Shown here piece after piece: positions 5,278-12,110 of a DNA stretch of 12,110 nucleotides. Position 1 is the stretch's first letter. The number at the start of each line of letters is the position of its first letter. Made by a program: the position numbers and the translations under genes. Source of the stretch: Anaerolineae bacterium (GTDB taxonomy: Bacteria; Chloroflexota; Anaerolineae; Aggregatilineales; Phototrophicaceae); the NCBI GenBank assembly GCA_025454715.1, contig JALONY010000067.1, positions 1 through 12,110 on the forward strand, given 5' to 3'. Under the pieces are notes generated by a model. It saw nothing but the letters and a program-made list of their open reading frames with translations, was not told the origin of the DNA and made no database searches.

Positions 5278-6801
5278 ATGGCCAAACAAGTGTTAAAAAT
5301 CGGGTTGTTCGTCGGGCGAGAGTGGTCTTTTCCACCCGCCTTCATCGAGGAGGTCAACCGGCGCGATGCAGGCGTCGTGGCCGAATACATGAAGGTCGGC
5401 GGCACGATGATGGACGAGCCGACCCAATATCGCGTCATCATCGACCGCATCAGCCACGAGGTGCCCTACTATCGCTCGTACCTCAAAAATGCTGCGCTAC
5501 AGGGCGTCAAGGTCATCAACGACCCGTTCATGTGGTCGTCGGACGATAAATTCTTTGGGGCGTCGCTGGCGGCCAAGCTGGGCGTGGCACACCCGCGCAC
5601 GGTCGTGCTGCCCAACCACAGCTACGTGCCCGGCATCGTCCCGACCGAGTCGCTCCGCAACCTGATTTACCCGCTGGAGTGGGACAAACTGGTCGATCAA
5701 GTCGGCGGCTTTCCGGTCATCCTGAAGGACGCGCACGGCGGCGGCTGGCAAGGCGTGTACGTGGCGCATACCATGGAAGAATTGTGGCATTATTACAACC
5801 AGTCGGGCTTGCTGACGATGGTGCTACAAGAATATATCCAGTGGGATAATTATGCGCGGGTGATGGCGCTGGGTCAGAGCGACCTGCACATCATGAAATA
5901 TAAGCCCGGGCGGCACGGCTCTGGGCGTTATTTCGACGAGCACGATTTTTCGCCCGCCCTGTATCAGCGAATCTATGACGACTCGCTGAAATTGGTGCAA
6001 GCGCTGGGCTACGACATGAACACGGTCGAGTTCGCCATCCGTGATGGCGTGCCCTACGCCATCGACTTCATGAACCCCGCGCCCGATATGGACGTGAACA
6101 GCCTCGGCAAGACCAACTTCGAGTGGATGGTCTCGCACATGGCCGATATGGCCATCCGCTTTGCCAAGGACAGCGCGGTGGCCACCGGCTCGCGCTATTA
6201 CTGGTACTCGATGATTAGCGGTGAGGCCAAGGTCATCGCTTCGCCCGCCGACGCGCCCAAGCGTGGTCGCCCGCGCAAGCCCGATGCCGCGCCTGCCGCC
6301 GACAGCACACCCGCCGACGCGCCCAAGCGTGGCCGTGGCCGCCCCAAGAAGGACGCCGACGCCCCCGCCAAGCCCGCCCGCAAGCCTAAGGTCGTGAAGG
6401 CTACCGCCTCGGTTGACCCCGACGCGCCCAAGCGCGGTCGTGGCCGCCCCAAGAAGGACGCCACCGCCGACAGCGCGCCTGCGGCCAAGCCCGCCCGCAA
6501 GCCCAAGGCCGTCAAGGCCACCGCCTCGGTTGCCCCCGACGCGCCCAAGCGTGGCCGTGGCCGCCCTAAAAAGGACGCCACCGCCCCTGCCGCCGACGGC
6601 ACGCCCGCCGATGCGCCCAAGCGAGGCCGTGGCCGCCCCAAGAAGGACGCCACCACCCCCGCCAAGCCCGCCCGCAAGCCCAAGGCCGTCAAGCCCGCCA
6701 CGCCGGTTGACCCCAACGCGCCCAAGCGTGGCCGTGGCCGCCCCAAGAAAGAGGTGCCCGCGCCCGAGGCCGACGCCGCGAACGATGGGTTGTTGCCCTA
6801 A
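5278..6801 (+). CDS. RimK-like ATP-grasp ligase fused to a repetitive AT-hook tail
   Basis: The protein has 507 residues in two parts. Residues 1-321 are an ATP-grasp ligase core with FPVILKDAHGGGWQGVYV (Lys150, Gly154-156), LQEYI (184-187), and metal-site residues in TVEFAIRDG and AIDFMNP (Glu251, Asp263, Asn266). All expected ligands are present, so it should be active. Residues 322-507 are a disordered Lys/Arg/Pro/Ala tail. It holds six AT-hook-like motifs: one KRGRPRKP and five KRGRGRPKK, each headed by DAP or NAP. Linkers of two kinds separate them: short PAADxTPA and long KPARKPK...VKxAT. AT-hooks bind the minor groove of A/T-rich DNA, and similar tails occur in histone H1-like proteins. 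I know no ATP-grasp ligase with this tail. It may anchor the enzyme on DNA or serve as a self-modified substrate; both are inference. It lies 98 bp after the esterase, behind a terminator. Confidence 0.87.
   Translation: MAKQVLKIGLFVGREWSFPPAFIEEVNRRDAGVVAEYMKVGGTMMDEPTQYRVIIDRISHEVPYYRSYLKNAALQGVKVINDPFMWSSDDKFFGASLAAKLGVAHPRTVVLPNHSYVPGIVPTESLRNLIYPLEWDKLVDQVGGFPVILKDAHGGGWQGVYVAHTMEELWHYYNQSGLLTMVLQEYIQWDNYARVMALGQSDLHIMKYKPGRHGSGRYFDEHDFSPALYQRIYDDSLKLVQALGYDMNTVEFAIRDGVPYAIDFMNPAPDMDVNSLGKTNFEWMVSHMADMAIRFAKDSAVATGSRYYWYSMISGEAKVIASPADAPKRGRPRKPDAAPAADSTPADAPKRGRGRPKKDADAPAKPARKPKVVKATASVDPDAPKRGRGRPKKDATADSAPAAKPARKPKAVKATASVAPDAPKRGRGRPKKDATAPAADGTPADAPKRGRGRPKKDATTPAKPARKPKAVKPATPVDPNAPKRGRGRPKKEVPAPEADAANDGLLP
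6250..6753 (+). repeat. Coding tandem repeats of the AT-hook tail, two-level structure
   Basis: Six hook units (H) start at 6250, 6316, 6421, 6538, 6610 and 6715. The last five are 39 bp and almost identical; the first is shorter. Linkers are short (S) or long (L), giving H-S-H-L (6250-6420), H-L (6421-6537), H-S-H-L (6538-6714) and a final H. A 171/177-bp super-unit therefore appears twice around a 117-bp half-unit, as expected from recombination or slippage. Copy number may vary between strains, and assemblers may collapse it. Confidence 0.88.
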
Positions 6802-6866
6802 GGGCGGCGCATCCCGCTAACCCGACACCCCCGACGGTTCGCCGCACCACCAGCACGATAAGCCCC

Positions 6867-6907
6867 GCCCTGCCCCGCCTCTCGCCTTGCCGAGGGCGAG
6901 GCAGGGC
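6867..6907 (+). other. Stem-loop in the 210-bp gap after the AT-hook ligase
   Basis: GCCCTGC (6867-6873) pairs with GCAGGGC (6901-6907), and the inner arms CTCGCC (6881-6886) and GGCGAG (6895-6900) extend it, with a 7-base bulge on the left. No T-run follows directly, so it may be a weak or rho-assisted terminator, a processing site, or a dispersed palindrome. The rest of the 6802-7011 gap has no ATG-started frame and no clear promoter. An AGGGGA at 6993-6998 is a distant candidate ribosome site for the gene at 7012. Confidence 0.45.
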
Positions 6908-7011
6908 ACCGGCATCACCAGAGGGGGTCTCATCACCCGCGAGGCTTTTTAGGACGCTTTATTTCGGACGACGGGCGACGCCAAAACCAACACAGGGGAC
7001 TGATAAAACTC

Positions 7012-8219
7012 ATGATTCACCGCGCCATCCAACAATATCATGACCTGCTGGTGGCAGGATTGGCCGAAGAAACGCACCAGCAGGTCATGGAGACGCAACG
7101 CCAAAACCGCCTGTATTTCGGCACGACGCCGGTTTGTCGGGTCTTGCGCCCCCACTTCTACACGTCCGAGGCGTGGCGTTATCTGCAAGAGCGTACCGCC
7201 CTGATTTTGCGCGGCTTTCGCAAGATTCACGATGCGTTGATGGACGACCCCGCCATGCGCGAGCAACTCGACCTCGAGCCCTATGAAGAGGAGATGTTGC
7301 ACGTTGACCGCGACGCGGCCATCAAGACCCCGTGGACATCCAGCCGCCTCGACTCGTTCTATCGCCCCGAGACCGGTTACTTGCGCTTCGTCGAATACAA
7401 CGCCGAGACGCCCGCAGGCATCGGCTATGGCGACGGCCTGAGCGACATGTTCGAGGGGCTGGAAGTCATGCGCCGCTTCCGCAAGCGCTATCACGTCCGC
7501 CCGACCTTGGGCATGATGCACCTGACCGAGAGCATCGTGCGCGGTTACCGCGAGTGGGGCGGCCAAGCCCCCACCCCCACCATCGCCATCGTCGATTGGG
7601 CGACGGTGGCCACCAAAAACGAGCACCACATCAGCCGCGAGTATTTCGAGCGGGCGGGTTACCCGTCCATCGTGACCGAGCCGGAGGCGATGACCTACCG
7701 CGACGGCGGGCTGTACGTCGAGGACACGCGCATCGACATCATCTATAAGCGCGTGCTGTGCACCGAGCTGGTGCACAAGCTGGGGATGCAGACCGACGTG
7801 GTGCGCGCCGTGCGCGACCGCGCCGTGTTCATGACCAATTCGTTCAGCGCCAAGCCGCCATCCACGCCCATATCCCGTGGACGCGCCGCGTGCAAGACCG
7901 CAAGACCGAATACGAAGGCCGCGAGATTGACCTGTTGAGCTGGGTCAGCGACAACCGCGACCGCTTGGTCATCAAGCCCAACGACGAGTATGGCGGCAGC
8001 GGGGTCATCATCGGCTGGGAGACCGACCAAGAGCGCTGGAACGCGGCCATCAAGCACGCCCTGACCACCCCGCACGTCGTGCAGGAGCGCGTGATGACCA
8101 TCGAGCGCGATTATCCGATGCTGGTCGATGGGCGCTTGGACATCAGCAAACGCTATGTAGACGCCGACCCTACGGGGTCGGTGGTGCCGGTGTTCGTCAT
8201 CGACCCGATTGAGGAGTGA
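7012..8219 (+). pseudogene. Circularly permuted ATP-grasp protein, frameshifted and with segments missing
   Basis: The first frame (7012 to about 7854) gives 281 residues with family features: VEYNAETPAGIGYGD (128-141), IIYKRVL, and AVRDRAVFMTNSFSAK. Homology then jumps to the -1 frame from 7857: IHAHIPWTRRV, DRLVIKPNDEYGGSGVIIGWE (ATP-binding Lys), PHVVQERV, to TGA at 8217-8219. Unshifted, the first frame runs as unrelated residues to 7938. The defect equals a net loss of 3n+1 bases near 7855. From memory of the family, about 20 residues (the K-ALFALLSD...LF stretch) normally separate the NSF and HIPWTR motifs. A further segment, LTRLS...NVTAGGG, normally stands between VDxDP and VPxFV but is absent at about 8167-8185. 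That second segment carries metal-site residues, so even a corrected product should be inactive. Assembly error is the alternative. Its neighbours are two other ATP-grasp genes. Confidence 0.75.
8164..8181 (+). other. Perfect hairpin with a TACG loop inside the broken ATP-grasp gene
   Basis: CCGACCC (8164-8170) and GGGTCGG (8175-8181) pair perfectly around TACG. The C(TACG)G closure matches the extra-stable UNCG tetraloop class in RNA. It lies exactly where the conserved LTRLS/NVTAGGG segment of the family is missing, so it may mark a deletion junction. No T-run follows. Confidence 0.6.
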
Positions 8220-8223
8220 ACCA

Positions 8224-8252
8224 CGGGCGGCGCGCTTTTGCCGAGCCGCCCG
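8224..8252 (+). other. Stem-loop between the broken ligase and rpiB
   Basis: CGGGCGGC (8224-8231) and GCCGCCCG (8245-8252) are an exact 8-bp inverted repeat with a 13-base loop. It starts five bases after the ligase stop and 26 bases before rpiB. The position fits a transcript boundary, but there is no T-run after it, so termination is not established. Confidence 0.5.
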
Positions 8253-8278
8253 ATTGAACCGATACGAAAGGCTGGAAC

Positions 8279-8734
8279 ATGAAACTTGCGCTTGCCAGCG
8301 ACCACGCTGGGTTTCCGCTCAAGGATCACTTGGTGCGCTATTTGCGGCAACGCGGGCATGAGGTGGTCGATTTGGGCGTCGAGTCCGAGCAGGTGCGCGC
8401 CGATTACCCCGATGCCGCCGCAGCGGTGGCACAGGCCGTGCTGGGCGGCAACGCCGAGCGCGGCATCGTCATTTGTGGCAGTGGGATTGGGGCGTGCATC
8501 GCCGCCAACAAATTCAGCGGCATTTATGCCTCGATTGCCCACGACACCTACAGCGCCGCGCAGGGCGTGGAGCACGACCGGATGAACGTGCTGTGCCTCG
8601 GCGGGCGCGTGGTCGGCCCCTCGGTGGCCGAGCAACTGGTCGAGGCTTACGTGCGCGCCGAACCGAACCCCGATGAGCGGTATGAGCGCCGCTTTCAAAA
8701 GGTCAAGGCCATCGAACACAAGGAGCAATCATGA
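8279..8734 (+). CDS. rpiB: Ribose-5-phosphate isomerase B
   Basis: This enzyme interconverts ribose 5-phosphate and ribulose 5-phosphate in the pentose phosphate pathway. The 151-residue product has the family signatures: [10 protein letters not shown] at the N-terminus, the catalytic Cys66 in [20 protein letters not shown], and His99 in EHDRMNVL. The Cys66 and His99 positions equal those of the E. coli enzyme as I remember it. Length is normal and no signal peptide is present. AAAGG (8267-8271) lies seven bases before the ATG. The gene overlaps the next one by four bases (ATGA at 8731-8734), indicating translational coupling with the transaldolase/isomerase. A galactose-6-phosphate isomerase subunit is the related alternative, but the pathway context argues for RpiB. 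Confidence 0.93.
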   Translation: MKLALASDHAGFPLKDHLVRYLRQRGHEVVDLGVESEQVRADYPDAAAAVAQAVLGGNAERGIVICGSGIGACIAANKFSGIYASIAHDTYSAAQGVEHDRMNVLCLGGRVVGPSVAEQLVEAYVRAEPNPDERYERRFQKVKAIEHKEQS

Positions 8735-11595
8735 CCAACCCACCCGTGGATGTGCAAGCGTTCGGCCAGAGCATCTGGTATGACAACATCCGCCGCAAGC
8801 TGCTGAACGACGGCACGTTTAACGCCCTGATGGCGGATAAAGGGGTGGTCGGTGTCACCTCCAACCCGACCATCTTCCAAAAGGCCATCGGCGGCAGCGA
8901 CGATTACGATGCCGCCATCCTCGCCAACCTCGACCTCGACGCCAAAAGCCTGTACGAGCAATTGGCGCTAGAGGACATCCAGCACGCCGCTGACCTGTTC
9001 CGCCCCGTTTATGACCGCACCGAGGGGCGTGACGGCTACGTCAGCCTCGAGGTCTCGCCGTTGCTGGCGCACGATACGGCGGGCACCATCGCCGAGGCCA
9101 AGCGCTTGTTCGCGTCGCTGGCGCGCCCCAACGCCATGATCAAGATTCCGGCCACCCCCGCCGGTATCCCGGCCATCGAAGAGGTGATTGCCGCCGGGGT
9201 CAACGTCAACGTCACCCTGATTTTCTCGGTCGCCAATTATATCGAGGTGGCCGAAGCCTATATGCGCGGCCTCGAGCGCCGGATGCGCGCCGGTCAGTCG
9301 GTGCGCGGCATCGCCTCGGTCGCCAGCTTCTTCCTCAGCCGCATCGACGGCGTGGTCGATAAGCAACTCGAAAACAATGTCTTGGCCGCGCAAGGCCGCG
9401 ACCTCGACCGCGTGGCGCTCAACAACCGCCTGCTGGGCAAGGCGGCCATCGCCAACGCCAAGAACGCCTACCGCCGCTTCATGCAGTTGTTCTATGGCGA
9501 GCGCTTCAAGGCGCTGCGCGACGCGGGCGCGTGGGTGCAGCGGCCTTTGTGGGCTTCGACCAGCACCAAGAACCCGAATTATCCCGATACGATGTACCTC
9601 GACGGCCTGATTGGGCGCGACACGGTCAACACCGTCCCGCCCGAGACGCTGGTGGCCTTTGCCGACCACGGCACGGTGCGCGAGTCGATTTTGGACGAGA
9701 TGGACTCGCTCGACACCTTGCTGGGGCAATTGGCCGAGGTCGGGGTAGACCTCGACTTCGTGACCAAGCGCTTGCAAGAGGACGGCGTGGAGTCGTTCGC
9801 GCAGTCGTTCACCGCGTTGATGGAGCAAATCGAGGCCAAGCGCCAAGCCCTCAGCCGTGGCACCCGTGGCAGCACCCGCCTCGCGCTGGGCATCTACGCC
9901 GAGGACTTCAAGCGCGGTCTGAAGGCGTTCGATACCGAGTTCGGCAACGGGCGCATTTGGAACAAAGACGGCAGCCTGTGGCGCGACCACGCGCCGGTCA
10001 TCGCCAAAATCGTCAACCGCTTGGGCTGGCTGGACGTGCAGCGCACCATCGACATCGCCCGCGTCAAGGCGTTCGGCCAAGCGGTCAAGGGCACGTTCAG
10101 CCACGCCGTGCTGTTGGGCATGGGCGGCAGCAGCCTCGCCCCCGAGGTGCTGAGCGTGACGTTCGGCAGCGCCGACGGCCACCCCAAGCTGTTGGTGTTG
10201 GACAGCACCCACCCCGACCGCGTGCTGTCCATCGAGCGGCAAATCGACCTCGCCAAGACCCTGTTCATCGTGGCCAGCAAGTCGGGCACGACCATCGAAT
10301 CGACCGCCTTTTACCAGTATTTCTGGGAGAAGACCGGCGGGGCGGGCGCGCAGTTCATCGCCATCACCGACCCCGGGTCGTGGCTGGGCAAGGAAGCGCG
10401 TGAGAAGGGCTTCCGTGATGTGTTCGAGAACCCCGAGGACATCGGCGGGCGCTATAGCGCGCTGAGCTACTTCGGCCTCGTGCCCGCGGCCATCCTCGGC
10501 CTCGACCTCGATGCGCTGTGGGGCGCGGCCAGCGAGATGATCGCGGCGTGCGCGCCCGAAATCCCGTCCGCGCAACACGCGGGCGCGTCGCTGGGCGTGC
10601 TGATGGGCGTGATGGCGGCGCGTGGGCGCGACAAGGTGTGCATCTTCACCAGCCCGTCCATCGCCAGCTTTGGCGCGTGGGTCGAGCAATTGGTGGCCGA
10701 GAGCACCGGCAAAGAAGGCAAGGGCATCGTGCCGGTGGTCGGCACCACGGTCGGGCACCCGCATGACTACGCCAGCGACCGCCTGTTCGTCTACCTCAAG
10801 GTCGAGGGCGACCCGGGCAATGCCGAACTCGACGAGCGCGTCAAGGCGCTGCGCGAGGCCGGGCACCCGCGCCTGACCATCCTGCTCAAGGACGCCTATG
10901 CGCTGGGCGGCGAGTTCTTCCGTTGGGAGTACGCCACCGCCGTGGCCGGCAAGTTGTTGGGCGTCAACCCGTTCGACGAGCCGAACGTGACCGAGGCCAA
11001 GGACATCACCAAGCGTTTGCTGGGCGTCTACCAAAAAGACGGCAGCTTGCCGTCGCCGGTGCCGGTGGCCGAGCGCGGCGCGGTCAAGCTGTATGCCGAC
11101 AAGCACAGCGTCAGCATCCTGCGCGAGTTGTCGGGGTCGCACAACTTCCGCTATGAGGACATCACCGAGCTGTTGGCCGCGCACATCACCGGCACCGGCG
11201 CGGGCGACTACTTCGCGATGCTGGCCTACCTGAACCCGACGCCCGAGCTGGACGTGATGCTGGACACCGTGCGCCGCCGCATCCGCCACGTGACCAAGCG
11301 CGCCGTGACGGTCGGCTATGGGCCGCGCTACCTGCACAGCACCGGCCAATTGCACAAGGGCGGTGCCAATACCGGCGTGTTCTTCTTGCTGACCGCCGAC
11401 TACGCCGAGGATGTCGCCATCCCCGGGATGCCGTTCAGCTTCGGGACGTTGTGCGCCGCGCAAGCCGCTGGCGATTTCGAGGCGTTGGACGCGCACAAGT
11501 GCCGCGCCGTGCGCTTGCACCTCGGCTCAGATGTGATGGCTGGCCTGAACGCGCTCAACGACGCCATCGACTTCTTGGAAGCGCGCCGCAAGTAG
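8731..11595 (+). CDS. tal-pgi: Bifunctional transaldolase / glucose-6-phosphate isomerase
   Basis: The 954-residue protein fuses two enzymes. Residues about 1-370 are transaldolase, with [13 protein letters not shown], the Schiff-base Lys138 in [18 protein letters not shown] and [13 protein letters not shown]. Residues about 385-950 are phosphoglucose isomerase, with [12 protein letters not shown] (463-471), the sugar-phosphate-binding SKSGTT (516-521), Glu662 in STGKEGKG, and [10 protein letters not shown] (868-877, Lys875). All key residues are intact. One chain therefore links fructose 6-phosphate made by transaldolase to glucose 6-phosphate. The ATG overlaps the rpiB stop by four bases, and AGGAG (8721-8725) lies five bases upstream, inside rpiB. 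Such fusions are known in several bacterial groups. An 850-codon open frame on the opposite strand is a codon-bias shadow. The TAG at 11593 is followed at once by dispersed repeats, with no clear intrinsic terminator. Confidence 0.94.
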   Translation: MTNPPVDVQAFGQSIWYDNIRRKLLNDGTFNALMADKGVVGVTSNPTIFQKAIGGSDDYDAAILANLDLDAKSLYEQLALEDIQHAADLFRPVYDRTEGRDGYVSLEVSPLLAHDTAGTIAEAKRLFASLARPNAMIKIPATPAGIPAIEEVIAAGVNVNVTLIFSVANYIEVAEAYMRGLERRMRAGQSVRGIASVASFFLSRIDGVVDKQLENNVLAAQGRDLDRVALNNRLLGKAAIANAKNAYRRFMQLFYGERFKALRDAGAWVQRPLWASTSTKNPNYPDTMYLDGLIGRDTVNTVPPETLVAFADHGTVRESILDEMDSLDTLLGQLAEVGVDLDFVTKRLQEDGVESFAQSFTALMEQIEAKRQALSRGTRGSTRLALGIYAEDFKRGLKAFDTEFGNGRIWNKDGSLWRDHAPVIAKIVNRLGWLDVQRTIDIARVKAFGQAVKGTFSHAVLLGMGGSSLAPEVLSVTFGSADGHPKLLVLDSTHPDRVLSIERQIDLAKTLFIVASKSGTTIESTAFYQYFWEKTGGAGAQFIAITDPGSWLGKEAREKGFRDVFENPEDIGGRYSALSYFGLVPAAILGLDLDALWGAASEMIAACAPEIPSAQHAGASLGVLMGVMAARGRDKVCIFTSPSIASFGAWVEQLVAESTGKEGKGIVPVVGTTVGHPHDYASDRLFVYLKVEGDPGNAELDERVKALREAGHPRLTILLKDAYALGGEFFRWEYATAVAGKLLGVNPFDEPNVTEAKDITKRLLGVYQKDGSLPSPVPVAERGAVKLYADKHSVSILRELSGSHNFRYEDITELLAAHITGTGAGDYFAMLAYLNPTPELDVMLDTVRRRIRHVTKRAVTVGYGPRYLHSTGQLHKGGANTGVFFLLTADYAEDVAIPGMPFSFGTLCAAQAAGDFEALDAHKCRAVRLHLGSDVMAGLNALNDAIDFLEARRK

Positions 11596-11606
11596 AGGCA
11601 CAACGC

Positions 11607-11690
11607 GAGTCCCTCATCCCCCTTCTCTCCGTCAGTGCGAGAAGGGGGACAAAGAACCAGAGCGGTGGGCGTAGCGCGCTGCGCCCCTAC
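11607..11690 (+). repeat. Right copy of the composite dispersed repeat
   Basis: GAGTCCCTCA, then a CCCCCTTCTC/GAGAAGGGGG palindrome (11618-11627 with 11639-11648) around a CGTCAGT-containing loop, then ACCAGAGCGG...GCGCCCCTAC (11656-11690). The same modules in the same order and orientation make up 120-200 and 278-360 in the left block. The repeats thus flank the 11-kb gene stretch directly. The palindrome is 23 bases after the tal-pgi stop and might slow RNA polymerase, but no T-run follows. Confidence 0.8.
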
Positions 11691-11719
11691 GAGGATGTTG
11701 GCCGGTTTTTGTGCCGTAG

Positions 11720-11739
11720 GGACAACGCCTGCGTTGTCC
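11720..11739. repeat. Perfect 9-bp palindrome
   Basis: GGACAACGC (11720-11728) and GCGTTGTCC (11731-11739) are exact reverse complements around CT, preceded by GTAG. The layout equals the 244-263 element with different inner bases. Confidence 0.75.
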
Positions 11740-11747
11740 GTTGGGGC

Positions 11748-11775
11748 AGCGTGTGGGGTGTAGCGTGTGGGGTGT
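11748..11775 (+). repeat. Tandem 14-bp duplication
   Basis: AGCGTGTGGGGTGT occurs twice without a spacer (11748-11761 and 11762-11775), probably from slippage. Confidence 0.8.
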
Positions 11776-11792
11776 GGGGGTGGCGGTCTGCC

Positions 11793-11870
11793 GCGCCCCT
11801 ACAGGTCTGACCTGACCCTGCGTAACCTGTTCTACACCCCCTAATCTGTTCTTTTTTTCTTTATTTCGAC
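11793..11870. other. Repeat remnants and a T-rich tract before the next gene
   Basis: GCGCCCCTACAGG (11793-11805) is a fragment of the ACCAGAGCGG repeat. A 17-bp ACCTGTTCTACACCCCC module (11825-11841) matches 266-282 with one difference. Bases 11842-11867 are an unusually T-rich tract (CTAATCTGTTCTTTTTTTCT and onward) and are the best place for a promoter or terminator tail, but I see no paired -35/-10 or stem. No gene is supported in 11596-11894. Confidence 0.55.
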
Positions 11871-11894
11871 CCCATCAGAGAGGTTTACCCCCCA

Positions 11895-12110
11895 ATGAAA
11901 GCCATTCGTATCGAACAACTCGGCGGCTCGGACGTGATGCAGGTGGTCGATATCCCGACCCCTGAGCCCAAGCCCAAGCAAGTGCTGGTCAAAATCGAGG
12001 CCGTCGGCCTCAACTACAGCGACATCATGATCCGCGAGGGGCGCTATTTGCAGCGCACCGAGCTGCCGCAAATCTTGGGGCGCGAGTTCGCGGGCGTCAT
12101 CGAGGCGGTC
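11895..12110 (+). CDS. Quinone oxidoreductase-like (zinc-free MDR/alcohol dehydrogenase family), 5' part
   Basis: The first 72 residues are visible before the right edge. They show the GroES-like start of the medium-chain dehydrogenase/reductase family: MKAIRIEQLGGSDVMQVVD, PKQVLVKIEAVGLNYSDIMIREGRY, and LGREFAGVIEAV. The NYSDIMIREG form, without the zinc-ligand Cys seen in alcohol dehydrogenases, points to the NADPH:quinone reductase (QOR) branch, which reduces quinones or enones with NAD(P)H in the cytoplasm. GAGAGG (11878-11883) lies 11 bases before the ATG. It is separated from tal-pgi by 299 bp of repeats and is probably a separate unit. The Rossmann domain lies outside the window, so the exact substrate class cannot be judged. 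Confidence 0.85.
   Translation, partial: MKAIRIEQLGGSDVMQVVDIPTPEPKPKQVLVKIEAVGLNYSDIMIREGRYLQRTELPQILGREFAGVIEAV

Noticed and set aside
6198..6746. Minus-strand open frame with GRPRPRLGAS repeats
   Set aside because: It is the antisense reading of the AT-hook repeats. The + strand frame is continuous with an intact ligase core and a ribosome site.
6250..6753. Evenly spaced repeats as a CRISPR array
   Set aside because: The units are coding, in frame, separated by related linkers rather than unique spacers, and no cas gene is present.
6802..7011. Possible precursor peptide gene for a graspetide-type RiPP
   Set aside because: The gap has no ATG-started frame, and 5180-5277 and 1868-2005 also hold no convincing small gene. 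A precursor elsewhere in the genome cannot be excluded.
8238..8266. TTGCCG / GATACG as a promoter for rpiB
   Set aside because: Matches are 4 of 6 and 3 of 6, the first hexamer overlaps the right arm region of a hairpin, and the start would fall almost at the ATG.
8968..11520. An 850-codon open frame on the minus strand opposite tal-pgi
   Set aside because: It mirrors the codon bias of the + strand gene, has no recognisable motif and is His/Gly/Arg/Val-rich low complexity. The + strand product has all active-site residues of two enzymes.

Overview
The window is GC-rich DNA with strongly G/C-ending codons and frequent TTG leucine. It most resembles a member of the Chloroflexota. That placement is an inference from three things: a transaldolase/phosphoglucose-isomerase fusion behind rpiB, a group of several unrelated ATP-grasp ligases with a COG4947-type hydrolase, and short palindromic dispersed repeats packed between genes. 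No RNA gene, transposase or CRISPR array is visible. All supported genes are on the + strand.

Layout. Bases 3-119 are probably the 3' end of a gene cut by the left edge. Bases 120-400 are a non-coding block of dispersed repeats and palindromes. A promoter-like site (406-434) precedes an unrecognised gene of about 461 codons (482-1867). A second promoter-like site (1891-1919) and a leader hairpin precede a tight run: an ATP-grasp ligase (2006-3202), a subtilisin-type S8 protease (3212-4423) and a small alpha/beta-hydrolase esterase (4463-5179). An intrinsic terminator (5186-5225) follows. Next is a second ATP-grasp protein (5278-6801) whose C-terminal 186 residues are a repetitive basic tail with six AT-hook-like motifs. 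After a 210-bp gap comes a third, circularly permuted type ATP-grasp gene (7012-8219). It is broken by a frameshift near 7855 and appears to lack two conserved segments.

Behind a hairpin (8224-8252) lies a housekeeping pair with a 4-bp overlap: rpiB (8279-8734) and a 954-codon tal-pgi fusion (8731-11595). They connect ribose-5-phosphate isomerisation, transaldolase and glucose-6-phosphate isomerase in the non-oxidative pentose phosphate pathway. A second repeat block (11607-11841) shares modules with the left one in the same orientation. The window ends inside a quinone oxidoreductase-like gene (11895 onward).

The candidate system is the 2006-8219 neighbourhood: three different ATP-grasp ligases, a protease and a serine hydrolase. 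Together they could form, trim and hydrolyse amide or ester bonds on a peptide or protein. The AT-hook tail suggests that one ligase is held on DNA, or that its own tail is a substrate. The substrate cannot be read from the sequence, no precursor peptide gene was found, and the third ligase looks inactive in this copy unless the defects are assembly errors.
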